Of a stretch of DNA of 64,000 nucleotides, positions 1-13,536 are shown in pieces (the first letter of the stretch is position 1; each line of letters starts with the position of its first letter). The position numbers were made by a program, and so were the translations under genes. The notes below the pieces were generated by a model. The model made no database searches. It saw only the letters and a program-made list of their open reading frames with translations, and was not told the DNA's origin. This stretch comes from Syngnathus acus (Eukaryota > Chordata > Actinopteri > Syngnathiformes > Syngnathidae). The stretch is from assembly GCF_901709675.1 (NCBI RefSeq), contig NC_051098.1, positions 5,282,000 through 5,345,999 on the forward strand, given 5' to 3'.

Positions 1-1583
1 CAGGGTCAAATTTCTTTATTAAGAATCTAAGGTGACTTTTTGGTTTCAGCGTGACTGATGTTTTCATTTCAATATTTTCAAAAGAGACTGAGGCATTGTG
101 GGCATTGAAATTTGCGGGTTTGCTTAACTCTAAAAGAGGATGTGTACTGTTAGGATGTTTCCAGCAAAGAATGTTTTCTCTTTGATTGTTTGTTTTGAGA
201 TAGCAAAGTGAGGTTTTTTGTTGACACCAGAGTGACTGCTTTTCAAAGGAAATTGTTAGAATTTCAAGATGCAAGATCTTACTACTTCTATACATCCCCC
301 CCCTCCCCCAAAAAATTAAACATAGACTTAAATTGATATTTTCTTGTATAACAGTTCCACACAATTGTATCTGGAGAGTGTAGCTTAATATTTAGAACAC
401 TAATGAAATACAGTATTCACTTGTGTTTACATGTGTCGGTGGGGATAATGATCAATATAATTAGGTGGAATTTATTGGTGATTAATCTTGAAGCATTTTT
501 CTTCTTTCTCAGATAAGTTTTAGATTGCTTGTGTTCAATCAACACAGCTTCTTCCTTCAAGAGACACAGGACAGGATATAGTTTAAAAAAAATTAATAGT
601 GATGGAAGACTTAATTTGTGACATTCAAACTTGTTCTGTTAAATATTTCTCCAACGAAATGTGGAACCAGTTTACATAAGAAAATATTAATATATACTGT
701 AAATCCAGAATTCGGAATTTAACAAGTAGTGTTTGATTCAGAGTGTCTATATCGTTTTGTTTTTACAATGAACAAATGGATAGTATAGCTACTTGGGATG
801 GGACAAATGTAAGTCAAATATCCTACCATCAGATATTGGATATCGAAATACTTCCCCCCCTCATCATAATGTTACGTAGCATCCATTGTGATCATCAATA
901 GTTTCATACACATTGGAATTAGTCATAGTATTAGATCCGAAAATTCCGTTCCCCTGCTGTTAGAAGTAATCCCGATCACATGAAAGGGGTGTGGTCAAGG
1001 CAACGACAACGGCAGCCTGTCCTTGATTTCTCTGAGATCTTAATTCATCACGTATATGATGTTCAAACTTGTTTTGAAGTTTATTGTTTACATCGGCGTC
1101 CCTGGGAAACTCAATCAGTCTATTGTAAAATGTTTTGTCTTCAGTTTCCACGTTTGAGAAACTTACCCTTTTTTTTAAAAATCCCTTTTTTTGAACAGTC
1201 GTTTTATTTTTGCCATAGTGTTAGGCCATTCGATATTTGTAGAATTATTTTATTTGTTGCGTCCACCTGTTTGGATCAGCAGCACACTTCCTTTTAATTA
1301 GTAATAAAGTGGTAGAACCACTGGCCTTCTCTCCAGTTGGACTGTTGCCACGGTGACAAATAATAAGAACAGGTGCAAATCTCTTTCTGCATATGGTTAT
1401 TGGCTGTACAAAAAGCTAAGTTTGTATTTATTGTGTACAAATGTTAATTAATAAAATAATATTGGGAAAACAGCATATCTCTGTCATCCTTTGTTCTTCC
1501 GTGTTTGCCTTCCCATGTTTATTTGCGTGTGAACCATGTACTCTACAATTGTGTATATTTAACAAATGTGTTCCTGTTGTGTA
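1..1583. other. AT-rich stretch with no supported gene
   Basis: Apart from short open frames lacking ATG starts or splice context I see no gene here. A minus-strand frame at 960-1151 looks moderately protein-like but begins at GTG and has no recognisable similarity. An AATAAA lies near 1303 on the plus strand and could end an upstream gene whose body is outside the window. Confidence 0.4.
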
Positions 1584-1695
1584 CCAGGCACAAAATGTGG
1601 GTGTGATCAAAGTCCCTCGGACTGTATATAACCAAGTGCAGAATTTCCTGAGTCAGATCACAGATAGAGGGAAAAGAGCAACACCAGCCCAGTGA
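1584..1695 (+). CDS. possible orphan terminal exon, unrecognised
   Basis: After a possible acceptor (…GTACCAG at about 1583) an open frame encodes about 36 residues beginning AQNVGVIKVPRTVYNQ and ends at a TGA at 1693-1695. The composition is protein-like, but I recognise no family and see no matching upstream exon in the window. It ends only 57 bases before the ATG of the NWD-like gene and is in another frame, so it could be the last exon of an upstream gene or chance open frame within the NWD-like 5' region. Confidence 0.15.
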
Positions 1696-1752
1696 ACCAA
1701 GTCAGACAATGAGAAAATTTAACCCTTATTTAGTCGACATTTAAAAGATCAT

Positions 1753-4700
1753 ATGGACCAAGCTGCTTCCAAGTGCCGCTTCCGTTCCACCTGTGTTAAG
1801 CTTTATCTGTGCTCAAACCCTGCAGGTAAGTTGAGAAAGGCTCTGGATGATTCCCAGGAATTTTCATCGCCACTATTGTATGTCAAGGTTGTTTTCTTTT
1901 GTGACATTCATGTGCAATTATGTCATGTTACAGACAGCGTGGTGGAGCGCAGAGCTCTGAGGGAGCTTGTGTTCCCCAAACTACGAGAGCATTGCAGGCA
2001 CAACCTGGGAGTGGACTTCAGGGTGAATACACACTTCTCACACTTTAAAGGCATTTTTCCAATTGTATTCAGTCTCATTCTCTGTGTTGTATGTACTTTG
2101 CTCTTTTTATTGTCCAATTATAAATGATTTCATTTACTATATCTAGTCTACATTCTCACTTGTCTGATAAAATGTACAGAAAGACTGTGTGTGTGGGTGT
2201 GTCAGCTCACCCCTGAGTGCTGCTACCAGCATTGTTCCATCTCTATTCAGAAGTATATTTAATTAGAGTGTCGGAAGCCTTACAACCTCACAGTGTTGGT
2301 TTAGCAGCATGTGAGTGTGTGTGTGTGTGTGTTCGTGTGTGTGTGTGTTCGTGTGTGTGTGTGGGCGTTTATGTATAGGTGATCGACCCACATGAGTCCA
2401 TTCATCGCAGCCACTGGCCATGTGAAAAGACCAGAAAAGAGCTGATAGAAGAATGCAGAGAAAGCTCTGCTGGACCCTTTTTACTGGTAAATACATCAGT
2501 AGCATTCACGTCATACTGGACATTGTTTGATATAGTCTGGTCTAGTCTAGTCCAGTGTAGACTAGTCAAATTACAGTAGTAATACTGACGCCAAGATTGA
2601 CTGCTCTTCCTTCTCTGTCCACACGGTGGTGTTGCAAGGCTTTGATTGGACATGAGTATGGCAAGGCCAGTCTTCCTGCCCAGGTGGAGGTGCCACATTT
2701 TCACCTGCTGCTGCAACAGATCCAACAAATGGGCCTCAGCACCAGGGAGCTGGAGAGAGTCTACTCCAGAGACGAGAACACCGTTCCACCGACCTTCTGT
2801 TTGAGACGCCCGTGCGTTCCTCAGGTTTCCAAGACGTGATGCATTATTGTAATCAGAATTGTGTTATTGTGTCACAATATGAGGGTCATCGACTTAATTG
2901 GTTCAAAGGAGGAGACTCACATGGAGGATTTGGTGAACGTGTTTGCAACTGCTGTGAGTCTGTGTGTGCGCAAGAAGCTTCTGACTGAAGGTGAAGGCCT
3001 TGCTTTTAGCAGATCAGGTGAACTAGCTCTGTGTGTGTACATCACACGTTTATTTCCCTTTTACGTTCTTTAATGCTATTTCTGGCTATTTAGTCCTTGA
3101 TAGCGATCTACGCTTTGCCCTGGACAACCGTCCTCGTGATGATGTCATCAGACGCTGCCTTGTTTACGTTCACAAGATCCCCAATTTAAAGGTGGAACAA
3201 GAAGCTCGCGGGATGGACTGCTTTGAGTTAAACGCACATTCAAAGGAAGAGGTGACCACCACTTCCTGTTCTTCTACTCGACAGAGCACAGACTGTTTAG
3301 CCACACAAGAGTTGTGTGACAACATTTTCAGTGCCCATACAATTTGACTTTAATTTTCACACAGCTACATCTGCACATCCTCACTGTACTTACAGGACAC
3401 TTTTCTTTACTTCAATCGAGTAAAAGCATCACCCAACTCAAAGAATTTACTCTCAGATCTGATTGAGAACTTCTTGAGAAGCCTCATCGACACATACCAG
3501 CTTGAGGCTTACATCACTACCACAGAGTGTGACCGTCGCCGTGGTTACACCACAGCTAAGAGGCGGGCGTATGCAGAGTTACTCTGCTGTCAGGTGTATT
3601 CCGACCTGGTGAGGTTGACTGACAGCATTGCGGAGTCTGGAGGATTTGGAAGCTGTGAGCTCAGCGATGCATTGGCATGGGAGCAAGTGGAACAGGAGGA
3701 ACTGTGTGGCATCCTATCGAGGTTTTACGTCATCACGAGGCCGGAGATGGAAGAGGTCAGACGTGAAATAATACCTTAAAGTTACGACATTGACATTCTA
3801 ATGAAGCTTGAAAAGATATCAGCTTGACAGTTAACTTTTTCTAGGTCAGAGCCTATGTTCAGCAAAGTGATCACCAACGTCCGCTTGTGCTGACAGGAGG
3901 TCCTTGTGCTGGGAAGACTGTCCTGCTGGCTCACTGTGCTCACCAGGTACGTGAATGAATACTTGCTAATTTTAGTACTACTATAAATTGAAGCAAATAT
4001 TTGATGGTCGTGGTGTTGCGGTACGAATTTGAAGGACATGTGCCTTTATGTAGCTTTTTCTCGGATGACAATGGCTTCAGGAAGAAAAAAAAATGTTGAG
4101 TGTCATCATCAGCATTAAAACATTGTTTTATCTTCTCTGTATATGAATGATGACATCATCAACATTAAAACATTTTTTTATCTTCTCTGTAGATGAAAAT
4201 CTGGCTGCATGACACCAATCCTGCTGTGGTCACCTATTTTACCAACTCGCCACACTTGGCTTCCCCCGAGCGCTTGCTGTCCAGCTTGTGTTATCAAATC
4301 TTCAAGAGTTATGGCTACTTTTCGTCTTTCCAGGACAGCTGCTTCAACCTCAGTTATGGCGATTACCAAGGCGTCACCGAGCCTCGAGACAATCGATCTG
4401 ACGTCACTCACCTTAATCTGAGTGCTGCGTTTAGGGCCATCAAAAAACCTGACATCAATCTTTCTGAAGCATCAGAATGTTTCTGTTCCCTTCTCTCCTT
4501 GCTTCCATCTTATAAAAAGCCTTTAGTCCTGATCTTGGATGGGGTCCACCAACAGGGGCATAACTTTGCTCAGCAAATCATCAAAAGCCTGCCCTCACCT
4601 CTTCCTCCCGGAGTCAAAATCATCCTGGGCGTCTCCACTAACCAAACTCGACTGATGCGGGTCATCGAAAGACATTACCCAGAGTGCAGTGCACCTACCT

Positions 4701-7700
4701 TTGCTTCAGACAGGTGTAAAAAAAAGGCAGGGTATATACATGTTCTGTTGAGTGGTGTGGAGAGGAAGCAATGTCTGAAGGTTCTGATATCACTTCTAAG
4801 CAACTCTGGGAGGAAAGTGACTTCTGGACAACTTGCACTGGTGAACCAGGCACTGACTTCATGTTGTCTCGCCCTCTACGTCCGCCTACTACATGCTCAT
4901 GCATCACTTTGGTCTTCAGGTACAGTACAGTTAAGTAACCCAAAAATGAAGTGTGTTTTTCCTTCCGTTTACTCTCATGTGTTTGTGTTGGTCTCTCGTT
5001 AGATTCAGAAGTGTCAGAGTCGCATCTTCCTGGCAGCGTCCATTCATCTATTGCTGTCTTGCTGGATCACTTGGAGAATAAATATTCTTCCTCGATGGTG
5101 GCTCGTGCCGTCTCTTACATCACTCTCTCTCGAGTAGGACTCAGAGAGGCAGAACTTGTAGATCTTTTGTCCAAAGCTGATCCCGATCAGATCTCACAAG
5201 TAAATGTGGAGAGACTGCTCCTTGACCTGAATGGCTTTCTCATCAGGAGGACGGTAATAGGTTGTCAAGTTTTGTTCTGGGTGAGCAGACATTTTGGACT
5301 TGTCATGGAGAGAACCTATTTCCACACATGTGAAGCCAGGAGAGAAATTCATTCGGAGATGGCCGATTATTTCATGAACAGATGGAATGCATGTTTTGAA
5401 AAGCCGAGCCTAAATGAAGGCGGTGCGCAAACGAGGGAACCCGTCGAAAAGCAGCCGTCACTCAGAAACGCCGTTAATGGGAGAGAAGCTGTGGAATTGA
5501 TGCATCACTTACAAGAAAGCAACAGTTTGGAGTTAAGATGGAAGGTGTTGATGTCATGGAGGTTCCATCATGTTTTGGTGAAGGCCGGCCTCCTGACAGA
5601 TCTCGTGGACATGTTGAGGCAGGAAGAGGGGTCTTGGGGCAATCTAAGGGAGCGTACACTCCTGGCGAGCATATTGGCGTCTTCATCCTGTTTGTTGCAA
5701 ATCTCCCCATTGGAGCTTCCCACATTGATGGAGGTCAGCCTCCTCCCATATATGGAGATCTTTCCTGCTCTCAAAACTTATGTTGGGGAGATCAGAAGGG
5801 AGATGAGTACAAGAGGCTGCCGATTGACAGTTACGCTTTCTCCTTCTCCTGATACTGTCGCCTCGCTTCGGCATCTAAACTGCAACTGTGGATCAAAACG
5901 GCTTGCTGTTACCGCTGCCGGGACACAGTGTGGGACGATCGCAGAGGTCATGTGCGATGGCTCGGCGTGGATATGGAACGGCTCGAGCTTTAGTATGGTG
6001 CGATTATCACTGAGCTCTGAGGAGGCGGAGCTTAAGTTTGCAGGCGTGAAAAGCAGCCAGCGATTCATGTTGTTTTCCACCCTGTGCAACAAATTGTTTT
6101 TGTGGGATGGTGGTGCTCCAGATATCCTTATGGAGGTCAAAGCTTCACACACTCTGAACATGTTAGAGGGCTTTGTGACATTTGGAGGACAGCTATGCGC
6201 GTGGTGGAAGAAGGCCACCCTTGTGGGACTGTTTGATGCCTCCGACACAACTGTCAAAGAGTTTTGTTGTCCGAGCTGCGTGACCTGTGTGGTTTTCTCC
6301 TCCGATGGCGCTCACGTAATTTGCGGTCAAGAGGAAGGAACCGTGTCAATATTTGATGTAGCCAACCACAGCCTCCTTAGCTCCTGTTCAGACTCAAACC
6401 ACCGAGCAATTGTGTCGATAATCCTCTGTGAGGACAAACTGGAAATGGCTTGTGTTGAAAAGTCAGGAGATGTGAAATTATGGAATGTTTCCTCCAAAAC
6501 GCAAACGCCAAGATTGCTTAAAGAAGTTTCTAATGGGAGTGACTTCAACAACGTGCTCAGTATTGATTACTCTGATGAATTTGACAGTTTATTGATTTGT
6601 CATTGCAACCAGGTCACTGTGTGGGATACGTGTGACTGGGACAAGTGTGACCATTTCTTGGCTCCACGGGGTCAAACTTTTATTCAGGCGATATTCTCCC
6701 AGGATGGACACCATCTCCTGGCATTACTGGAGGCCTGTCCTCGGGTTTTGGTGTGGAGGCTTTGCACAGGACGGTGTGTTCTCTCCTTAGAGACCAACAC
6801 ACAGCCTCATACACTCCTCAAAACCACCTCGGGTATTGTTTGCGTCACTGACAATGGCTGCCTTCTTGTGTGGGATTCTGAAATGGTTCAGGCTGCCAGT
6901 GAAGCTTCAAAAATGGAATGTGGGGTCAAAGACGTGGTGGTGGAGCAAACTGGAAGATGGTTCTACACTGCAGATGGGACAGATACGGTGTGGAGTTGGA
7001 GCCTCGAGACAGGGCTTCCGCATGCTAACTTCCTGCATGGTAACCCTGTGAAAATAATTCGTCTTAGTCAGGATAGCATGACCCTTGTGACACTTTCAGG
7101 TGAAGATATTTACATTTGGCATACAGAAACGGGGAAGAATATCTTACGTATAGGTGGGAGCAACGCTACGGATGTTCTTATCACGCCTAGTTGTAATTTT
7201 GGCGTTAGCATTTGTGAGCAAGGACCTTCTCAGGTTTGGAAAATGGCACATGGGAGTGTCGTATGTGCTATTCACGTGTACCTTTCTAGTGCACAGGTGT
7301 CACCCGAGAGCACCTTTCTCATTGGCCTCCATGACGGAGACCTGCTGGCTGCCAGTTTGTGGTCGGGCACTATCAGCAAGACCTTCCCGAGAGTCGAAAG
7401 CTCTGAAGATGTCGTTGCTTTCGGCACGCTTTCTCAGCATGCCGATTTTGTGGTCGTGGTCGTCGCCTCGGGGGCCATTTACACCTGGAAGATGTCTGAT
7501 GAGACGGTGTGCAGGCACTTTGAGCTACCGGGGACATTTAAGTGTCAGCCACAAAACTTTCACATGACGTCCAACGGGAGCTTTGCATTATTGTCAATCG
7601 ATAATGATGCTATCACCCTCCTGGATGTGTCTCGGGTTAGACTGTGCTCTTTGAAAGCTGAGTGTTGTGTAATGCAAGCTTGCTTAGATGAAATGGGAGA

Positions 7701-8040
7701 TTACGTTGCTTACATATCACAGCGTGCAAGCCAAAGTTGCACCTGTTCCCAACACACGCATCCCATCCTCACCGTGGTACAACTCTCGGATGGAGAAAAA
7801 ATAGGCAGAGTGTTTTTGTGTAAGGATCCGTTGACACTGCTCATGCATGGGCAGCAGTGTGTGTTTGTGGGTTTTCGGGATGGGTCAGTAGGTGTGTATT
7901 CTATTTCAGGGTCCTTGATTAGTGAAGAGAATGCATGCAGATCGAGAAACAAAATGGGGAGTCAGTTGAAAGGCTGCTGTTCCAGTGCGGGACCACTGAT
8001 GTTTTTTTCTCTAGAAACACCCAATATTACATGGCCTTAG
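1753..8040 (+). CDS. nwd2-like: NACHT and WD-repeat protein, NWD2-like (10 exons, ~1653 aa)
   Basis: Exons: 1753-1825, 1934-2022, 2379-2486, 2639-2811, 2884-3017, 3094-3251, 3396-3755, 3845-3946, 4193-4919, 5003-8040; phases agree throughout. The exon 4/5 junction is least certain (weak acceptor, 72-bp intron). The N-terminus (residues ~18-50, VKLYLCSNPAD…) is the DUF4062-like region found in NWD and TEP1-type proteins. A P-loop GGPCAGKT lies at residues 383-390 and a Walker B-like LVLILDG at ~510-516, forming the NACHT ATPase. A helical region follows and the large last exon encodes degenerate WD40 repeats (…VWDS, …LWNV, …VWRL) to the end. Human NWD1 and NWD2 have a similar size (roughly 1,550-1,750 aa). 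NWD1 has been linked to androgen receptor signalling; NWD2 is poorly known. The ATG is preceded by an in-frame stop at 1720. It could be a third fish NWD paralog. Confidence 0.85.
4101..4200 (+). repeat. 50-bp tandem duplication covering the exon 9 splice acceptor
   Basis: Bases 4101-4150 and 4151-4200 are near-identical (TGACATCATC…AACATT…TTATCTTCTCTGTA). The second copy carries the AG used as the exon 9 acceptor of the NWD-like gene. The first copy has TATAT where the second has TAGAT, so its AG is missing. Confidence 0.9.
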
Positions 8041-8197
8041 CTGCTACAGTTCATCATGCGCTTATTAGGACAACGAGTAAAAAAAGCCTTGACCTCTGCC
8101 AACCTTAAATTGTGAATAGTGGTGGAAAAAAAAATCATGGAAGATATTATTTGTTTGTTGGTGAAACCACATTACTATGGTGAGTGACTGTTTCTGT

Positions 8198-8203
8198 AAT
8201 AAA
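8198..8203 (+). terminator. polyadenylation signal of the NWD-like gene
   Basis: AATAAA about 160 bases after the stop codon, the first canonical signal on this strand after the gene. Confidence 0.6.
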
Positions 8204-10238
8204 AACAATGCATTCATAAAAGAATGAGACATTAGATTGTAATCAATACTTACATATTACAAAGCCACTCACAAGCACAAAATACATCATCTCAGCCACT
8301 TACCGTAATTCTTGATGCAACGCACTGTAACATTTTATCATTAATACAAAACATAAGTCGTCATAAACATTGTGGCAACAAATAAGATAAACTTTTGGTC
8401 TGAGCTCAGAGTTAGATGTAAGGTTCCACTTTATGCCAGTATTGCATGTGCACAGTTACCTAAAAGTATTTTATATAATACAATGCAATACAATACAATG
8501 CAGCACATTTTACAACAGCTGCAGCTGTAACAAAGCGATTCACATATAGCAATGGGACAATTACAAAGATTTTTATTAAATTAATATATAGTGGCACAAC
8601 AACAAGTCAGTCAAAAGCCAAAGAATAAAAATGGGTCTTCAAACGAGTTTTAAAGATGAACAGTGACGGACGGTGCTTGCCTAACATCCAAGGGGTGGTA
8701 TTCCAGAGGGCTGAACCAGCAACAGAAAAGTCACGATCCCCTATAAGGCTCCACTTGATCGTCTTCACCTCCACTGGTCTGCACACCTTAAGTATGTGAA
8801 ATGTCTCATAGTTGACTGTTTCCATGAATCCGATTATTGCTGGTATTTTTTTCTTTTTGCACAGGTGACTTGAAGCGGTGATAAAGTTGAACTTGATACA
8901 GAAGACACTGATAAATTTGTCACAGGTTCCAACAGATAAGTTTAACAATCATTTCATATGATATATTTTGATTATTTATACGTTCAAACAGTGCTTGAAA
9001 CTCTCGCTTCACATTTGATAAACTAAAAAAAAATCCCCAAAATGTTTTGGTTTAGGGCCTTTGAAATTCAAACATTCTTAGTTCAAGTGACTTGTTTTGA
9101 AAAGGACAATCTTCTTTAATTTTCCACACACACTCATTAGTGCCAATCCCAAACAGATCTTAAAGAGCAAATTGTTAAATTCCACTTAGGCACTGAAGAA
9201 GAATGTATGTAACAATGTATGTCGCAATCAACATACATTTTATTGTGTGAAGACTTTGAAAGAGTAAGTTCATTTTTTGGGACACCATACGATTATTATT
9301 GTGGTTGTAGTTAATATAGCAGTTCAGTTCTACACCACGGCAAATTAAGCTCCGATCATAAACATTATTCAAATGAATAAAAAATGAGCATCATTCTTAG
9401 TTTTGCAATAGACGATGCCTTACACTCACGAGACTTATGTGCCGTCTTGAATTATTGTTTTACTACAGATAAATATATGAACTGACTATACACAGCCGTT
9501 AAAAGTCCTGAGTTGAGGTGTAATTCTTCTTGAAATTATTTCTAAAAGTACTGAGGTAAATACAAAATAGTGTTCTCAAATGAATTATGATATACTTATC
9601 TCCAAAGTTAGTTGTTTTAGTCTCATATTGACATGAAATGAAAAAAAGTACATCCTGAAAAAAATGAAACACCTAAATGAGATATTGATGGTTCAATGTA
9701 ACATAGTATTAATATTTTTCCTTTATTCCACCTGACTTTCAATATGAAATGCAACAAATAATTTACATTGTTTCTTAAAAGGATATCAAAACATCATCAC
9801 TGTTACTTGCCGAGATCTATCATTGCTCTATGACCTCCATGTCACAAAGCACGCAAAGCTTAAGAGCACAACCACACCGGAAGGATGACATTTTAGTTCA
9901 GATTAACTGATGAAGGATCAGACATTTGATAGAATTGTGCGTTACTCTTGAGTGTGCTTTTGCTTTCACTGATTATAAAGAAAGCCTGTTAAGTTGTATG
10001 TGCCGTCAGCTCAGAAAAATCGTTTATGCAGACCGATGCAGCGTCTAACAAACATACAGGATACATTTAAATATTGCTAAAAAACAAAAAAATAATTAAG
10101 AAGTAATTACACAGTGTAGAAAAACAACTTAGTTGAATGTTTTAAGGACAATAACATGGCAGTACAAAAAAATACCAGCTGTGCTGTGAGAGGTGAAGGC
10201 ATGTGTGCGTGTCTCCTTCTCCCCCAGTGCGGGTGCGT
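8204..10238. other. convergent intergenic region between NWD-like gene and yif1b
   Basis: Two genes point at each other across about 2 kb. The right part must contain the yif1b 3' UTR; a TTTATT (AATAAA on the minus strand) at 9722-9727 is one possible end. I see no other coding signal. Confidence 0.4.
8586..8800 (-). repeat. degenerate dispersed teleost repeat
   Basis: The sequence resembles a repeat scattered through many fish genomes (GTCAGTCAAAAGCC…, …ATTCCAGAG…, …AGCAACAGAAAAG…). Read on the minus strand it gives …RDFSVAGSALWNT…FKTRLKTHF, which also resembles the decayed C-terminal tail of a LINE reverse transcriptase ORF. I cannot choose between these without a repeat library. Confidence 0.35.
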
Positions 10239-12877
10239 TTATCTGATGAGGTGATAGGTGAACCAGTACATGAAAAGGGGTTGGGCCGCCGCTATACACA
10301 TGGTGAGGTACATCCTCAGCTGGTTTCTGGCTCCTCTCACTAGCCTTCCCTCTGCTGCCGCTTCGGAGAGAAGCTTCAGACGCAGGGTGCGGGTCTGCAA
10401 ATTCAAGTGGCGATTATTTCAGGCAAACATTAAGTATGTAATAGCTAAGCAGCACACGTTTGCTTTAATGCAGGGCTCCCCAAAATGTTTTGCAGCACCA
10501 ACTAGTTCCACATGAACGCACCGCTGCAATGCCTGTAATTTGTTGTTAGTAGGAACCTTTGTGAACAGGACTGCTACTCACCATAAATACAAAAATGGCA
10601 GCACAGCACCAGAGTAAAGAGACGTAGTAGGCTGGCCTCCCAAATAGGAGTCCTGCGACTACACCAATGATCATCCTGAGAAAAGGACACGCACACACGG
10701 CAATTAATATTTGAAAAACAAACTACCTACAGTCAGCAGTAATAGGCTCCAGCTCGCCACTAAATGAGCAAGCGTGATAGAAAATGGATGAATGAATATT
10801 ACAACCTCAAGCTACTTGCGTGATATTTAAAATGCAAAACTAATGACCAGCTAACTACCATGACATGAATGTGCATAAATGGAGTGAGGCACATACCCGA
10901 CATATTTGTATCCAGCAAAGGCAAGCAGGTCAATGGTTGTGAGGTCGGTGTTAACGGTGACGAGGTATAGTGACAGGAGGACTGCCAAAACTTCCATTAT
11001 GAGCCACACCAGCGCCGAGCTTGCCTGAACCCCCAGCAGCTCGGGAGTAAACCTGAAGCGCCACAAAAGAGGAAGGGTATAAAAAAAATGAATAAAATAA
11101 AATAATAATAAAATCAGCATCCATCCATTTTCCATACTACTATTGTGGGAAGCAAGTTGGCTCCAGGGACAGTCAGAATTGCATTTCATTTCCTTGACAT
11201 ACAGTATATGGGGGCGGGGGTATCACACACTTTAGTAGTTTCGTGCCATTGAAAACCACCGGCTCGCCCATTAAAAGTGTATGTTCACATGTACCTGTTT
11301 TGTGTGCCCAGGGCCAGCCCAGCCACTAGCACATACGTGATGAAGCCCATGGCGGGGATGTAAAGATCGGGAGCGTTGATGTCAAAGCGCGGTGCCACAG
11401 GAGTGTCCTGTTGGTAGCTCACCTCCCAGTTCTGCACCACGTGGATCACACAATGTCATCGTCAACATGTCATTGGAAATATTCCTTAATGGTAAGCTCC
11501 AACACAAACGAGACACTCTTGTATAAGAATATTTCAACCAAAGGCAGATCCGTAGGCCGTCAATTCGAAAATTCTGACACCTAATGAGGTTACAGAAGGA
11601 ACCAGATGTATCCGGGGAGCAGCTCTAAAAATAGGATACTTGAAATCTAGCCCACCTACCTCATGCATGTAAGGGAAAACTAGAAGACCCAGCTTCTTTC
11701 CCACGTACACCGTGTCCACAGCGAAGTAGTATTTCAGCTTGGAAATCGGGATGAATCTGTCCAGCTACAATAGAGAAACACAATATCCCCCTCTACAAAT
11801 GTTTCTTTCTTTAAGCGAAACAAAGATCTGTGAGTCAATCTTACATTCTTGTCCATTATTTCCTTCCCCTGAGATGCCAGTGAGCTGCCATAAGCCATGG
11901 CAAAGTTAGACACGGGGTCCGACAGCATGGATTCGCCCGGGAAACCTGCCATCGGACGTCCGCTATGTAGATCCCTGTCAACGATAACGCACATTAACTG
12001 TTGGCAATAGGGATTAGAGAATGTGAACGTGAATGTAAACCATGCGGACTAATTTAAGATGTTTAATGTTGAACCTGTGTGGCGAGCCTCACCTCTGGTG
12101 GGATGTCGGTGAAGCGCAGCCACTTGTGTCCTCGAACAACTGGCTGCCATCCGAACCATCCATCAAATTATTTCGTAGACGTACATTGGGCTCTGGATGA
12201 AGAGAAGAGCAATATTTTGTTTTGTTTGATACTATTAACAGGCATAATTTGATAAAGCAAGCACATGCCGGGCAGTAAAAACCATGCATTCGTCACACAT
12301 TTGTAGCATTCAGCTGACATTTGTTTACTGACGTGAGCGCTGCAGGAGCAGGCTCGCTTCTGCGCTCTATCCCGCGGAATCTCTGATCACATCGTCACGA
12401 GGGTAAAACCTTATGAGGAACCACTGTTTTAAACTGGTGCGCTAGAACTAAAGTTGAACTACGGTATTTGAAAATTAACTCAGACTTGCCTCTCACACAG
12501 ATAACACCGTCCATGACCTGAGACGTTGATTGGGACCATTATAACGTTGCAAAACAATTCATATGGACATGATGTGTTATATATTAACAAGTCAAAAACC
12601 AAGAAGTGCATTATTAAGTAAAGCGTACTATCTTCATATTTGTTGTCAAATTATCAAGTGCATTACGTTATCAGTTTTATTATCTTATATTGCATTCACA
12701 ATTTTGGTTTATTGACAGTGATGCTAGGAGCTAGCATACCATCCCATTCAATCTTCTCTTCCTTCATTGACCAGTAAAAAACTGGCACATGAAAGCAGCT
12801 GGGAAACAATTTGATCAAGAAAACCACGTACGTAACTTACGCTGTCGGAAACCTTTCTGGGTTGCAGAATAATCCAT
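10239..12877 (-). CDS. yif1b: Yip1-interacting factor homolog B (8 exons, 304 aa)
   Basis: Coding exons from the ATG: 12877-12841, 12192-12093, 11974-11845, 11764-11660, 11431-11295, 11052-10897, 10675-10582, 10394-10239. The lengths sum to 915 nt, exactly 304 codons plus stop, and all junctions have GT-AG. YIF1 proteins are multi-pass membrane proteins of the ER-Golgi intermediate compartment and Golgi that bind YIPF5 and act in anterograde traffic; YIF1B also helps target a serotonin receptor to dendrites. Seen here: cytosolic N-terminus with [27 protein letters not shown], then …[49 protein letters not shown] and terminal hydrophobic segments ending [31 protein letters not shown] and [13 protein letters not shown] fit YIF1B better than YIF1A. 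Human YIF1B is about 314 aa. Confidence 0.95.
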
Positions 12878-13184
12878 TTTGGACAACTGCTAACCTGTCA
12901 CTGGTGCAGTCAGCGAGGTCCAGTCAGCAAGCTCCAGCAAACTAACGGCTTGACCAACACAAGGCAACTTCTTCGTCTATTCACTTTCTGGCGCACTGGC
13001 TGGTGAATGGATACGATGCTGCCCTCCAACGGCTATGATTGAAACTTGATGTCTTTGGGGGTTCTTGGCCTTTTTATTTTTGTTTTTTTAACAACAAATA
13101 TAGTTTGAAATCAGAAGTCATGGAAAATACTTTGCGCATCGTAACTTAAAAACATATAACAATAACAAGATAAAAATCAAAACG

Positions 13185-13257
13185 TGTTTCCGCCCGGTTT
13201 CGAACCGGGGACCTTTCGCGTGTGAGGCGAACGTGATAACCACTACACTACGGAAAC
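13185..13257 (-). tRNA. tRNA-Val(CAC), copy 1
   Basis: A 73-nt cloverleaf on the minus strand: acceptor stem GTTTCCG/CGGAAAC, anticodon loop CTCACAC giving CAC (reads GUG), T arm CCCGG-TTCGAAA-CCGGG, discriminator A. The TTCGAAA B box is intact. T runs lie just past the 3' end (lower coordinates), as expected for Pol III termination. Confidence 0.95.
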
Positions 13258-13362
13258 CCTTGCACACAACGTCGAATTTGTCAAACTAAATAGGTTTTGT
13301 TTTGCTACGCGCCAGTAATTGTGCCATACCATGAAAACAATAACAAGATAAAAATCAAAACG

Positions 13363-13435
13363 TGTTTCCGCCCGGTTTCGAACCGGGGACCTTTCGCGTG
13401 TGAGGCGAACGTGATAACCACTACACTACGGAAAC
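13363..13435 (-). tRNA. tRNA-Val(CAC), copy 2
   Basis: Identical in sequence to the first copy over the whole 73 nt and embedded in the same repeated flanks. Complete stems, CAC anticodon, downstream T runs. Confidence 0.95.
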
Positions 13436-13536
13436 CCTTGACTTCAATAAGGAATTTATTACACTAAATAGGATTTGTTTTGCTACGCGCCAGTATGCCA
13501 TAACATGAAAACAACAACAAGATAAAAATTAAAACG

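Noticed and set aside
960-1151. Minus-strand frame with a protein-like look (…RLIEFPRDADVNN…)
   Set aside because: Begins at GTG, lacks splice partners, and no family recognised.
5474-7952. Several 60-160 codon frames on both strands inside the last NWD-like exon
   Set aside because: Shadows of the 1012-codon exon frame, which carries the WD repeats.
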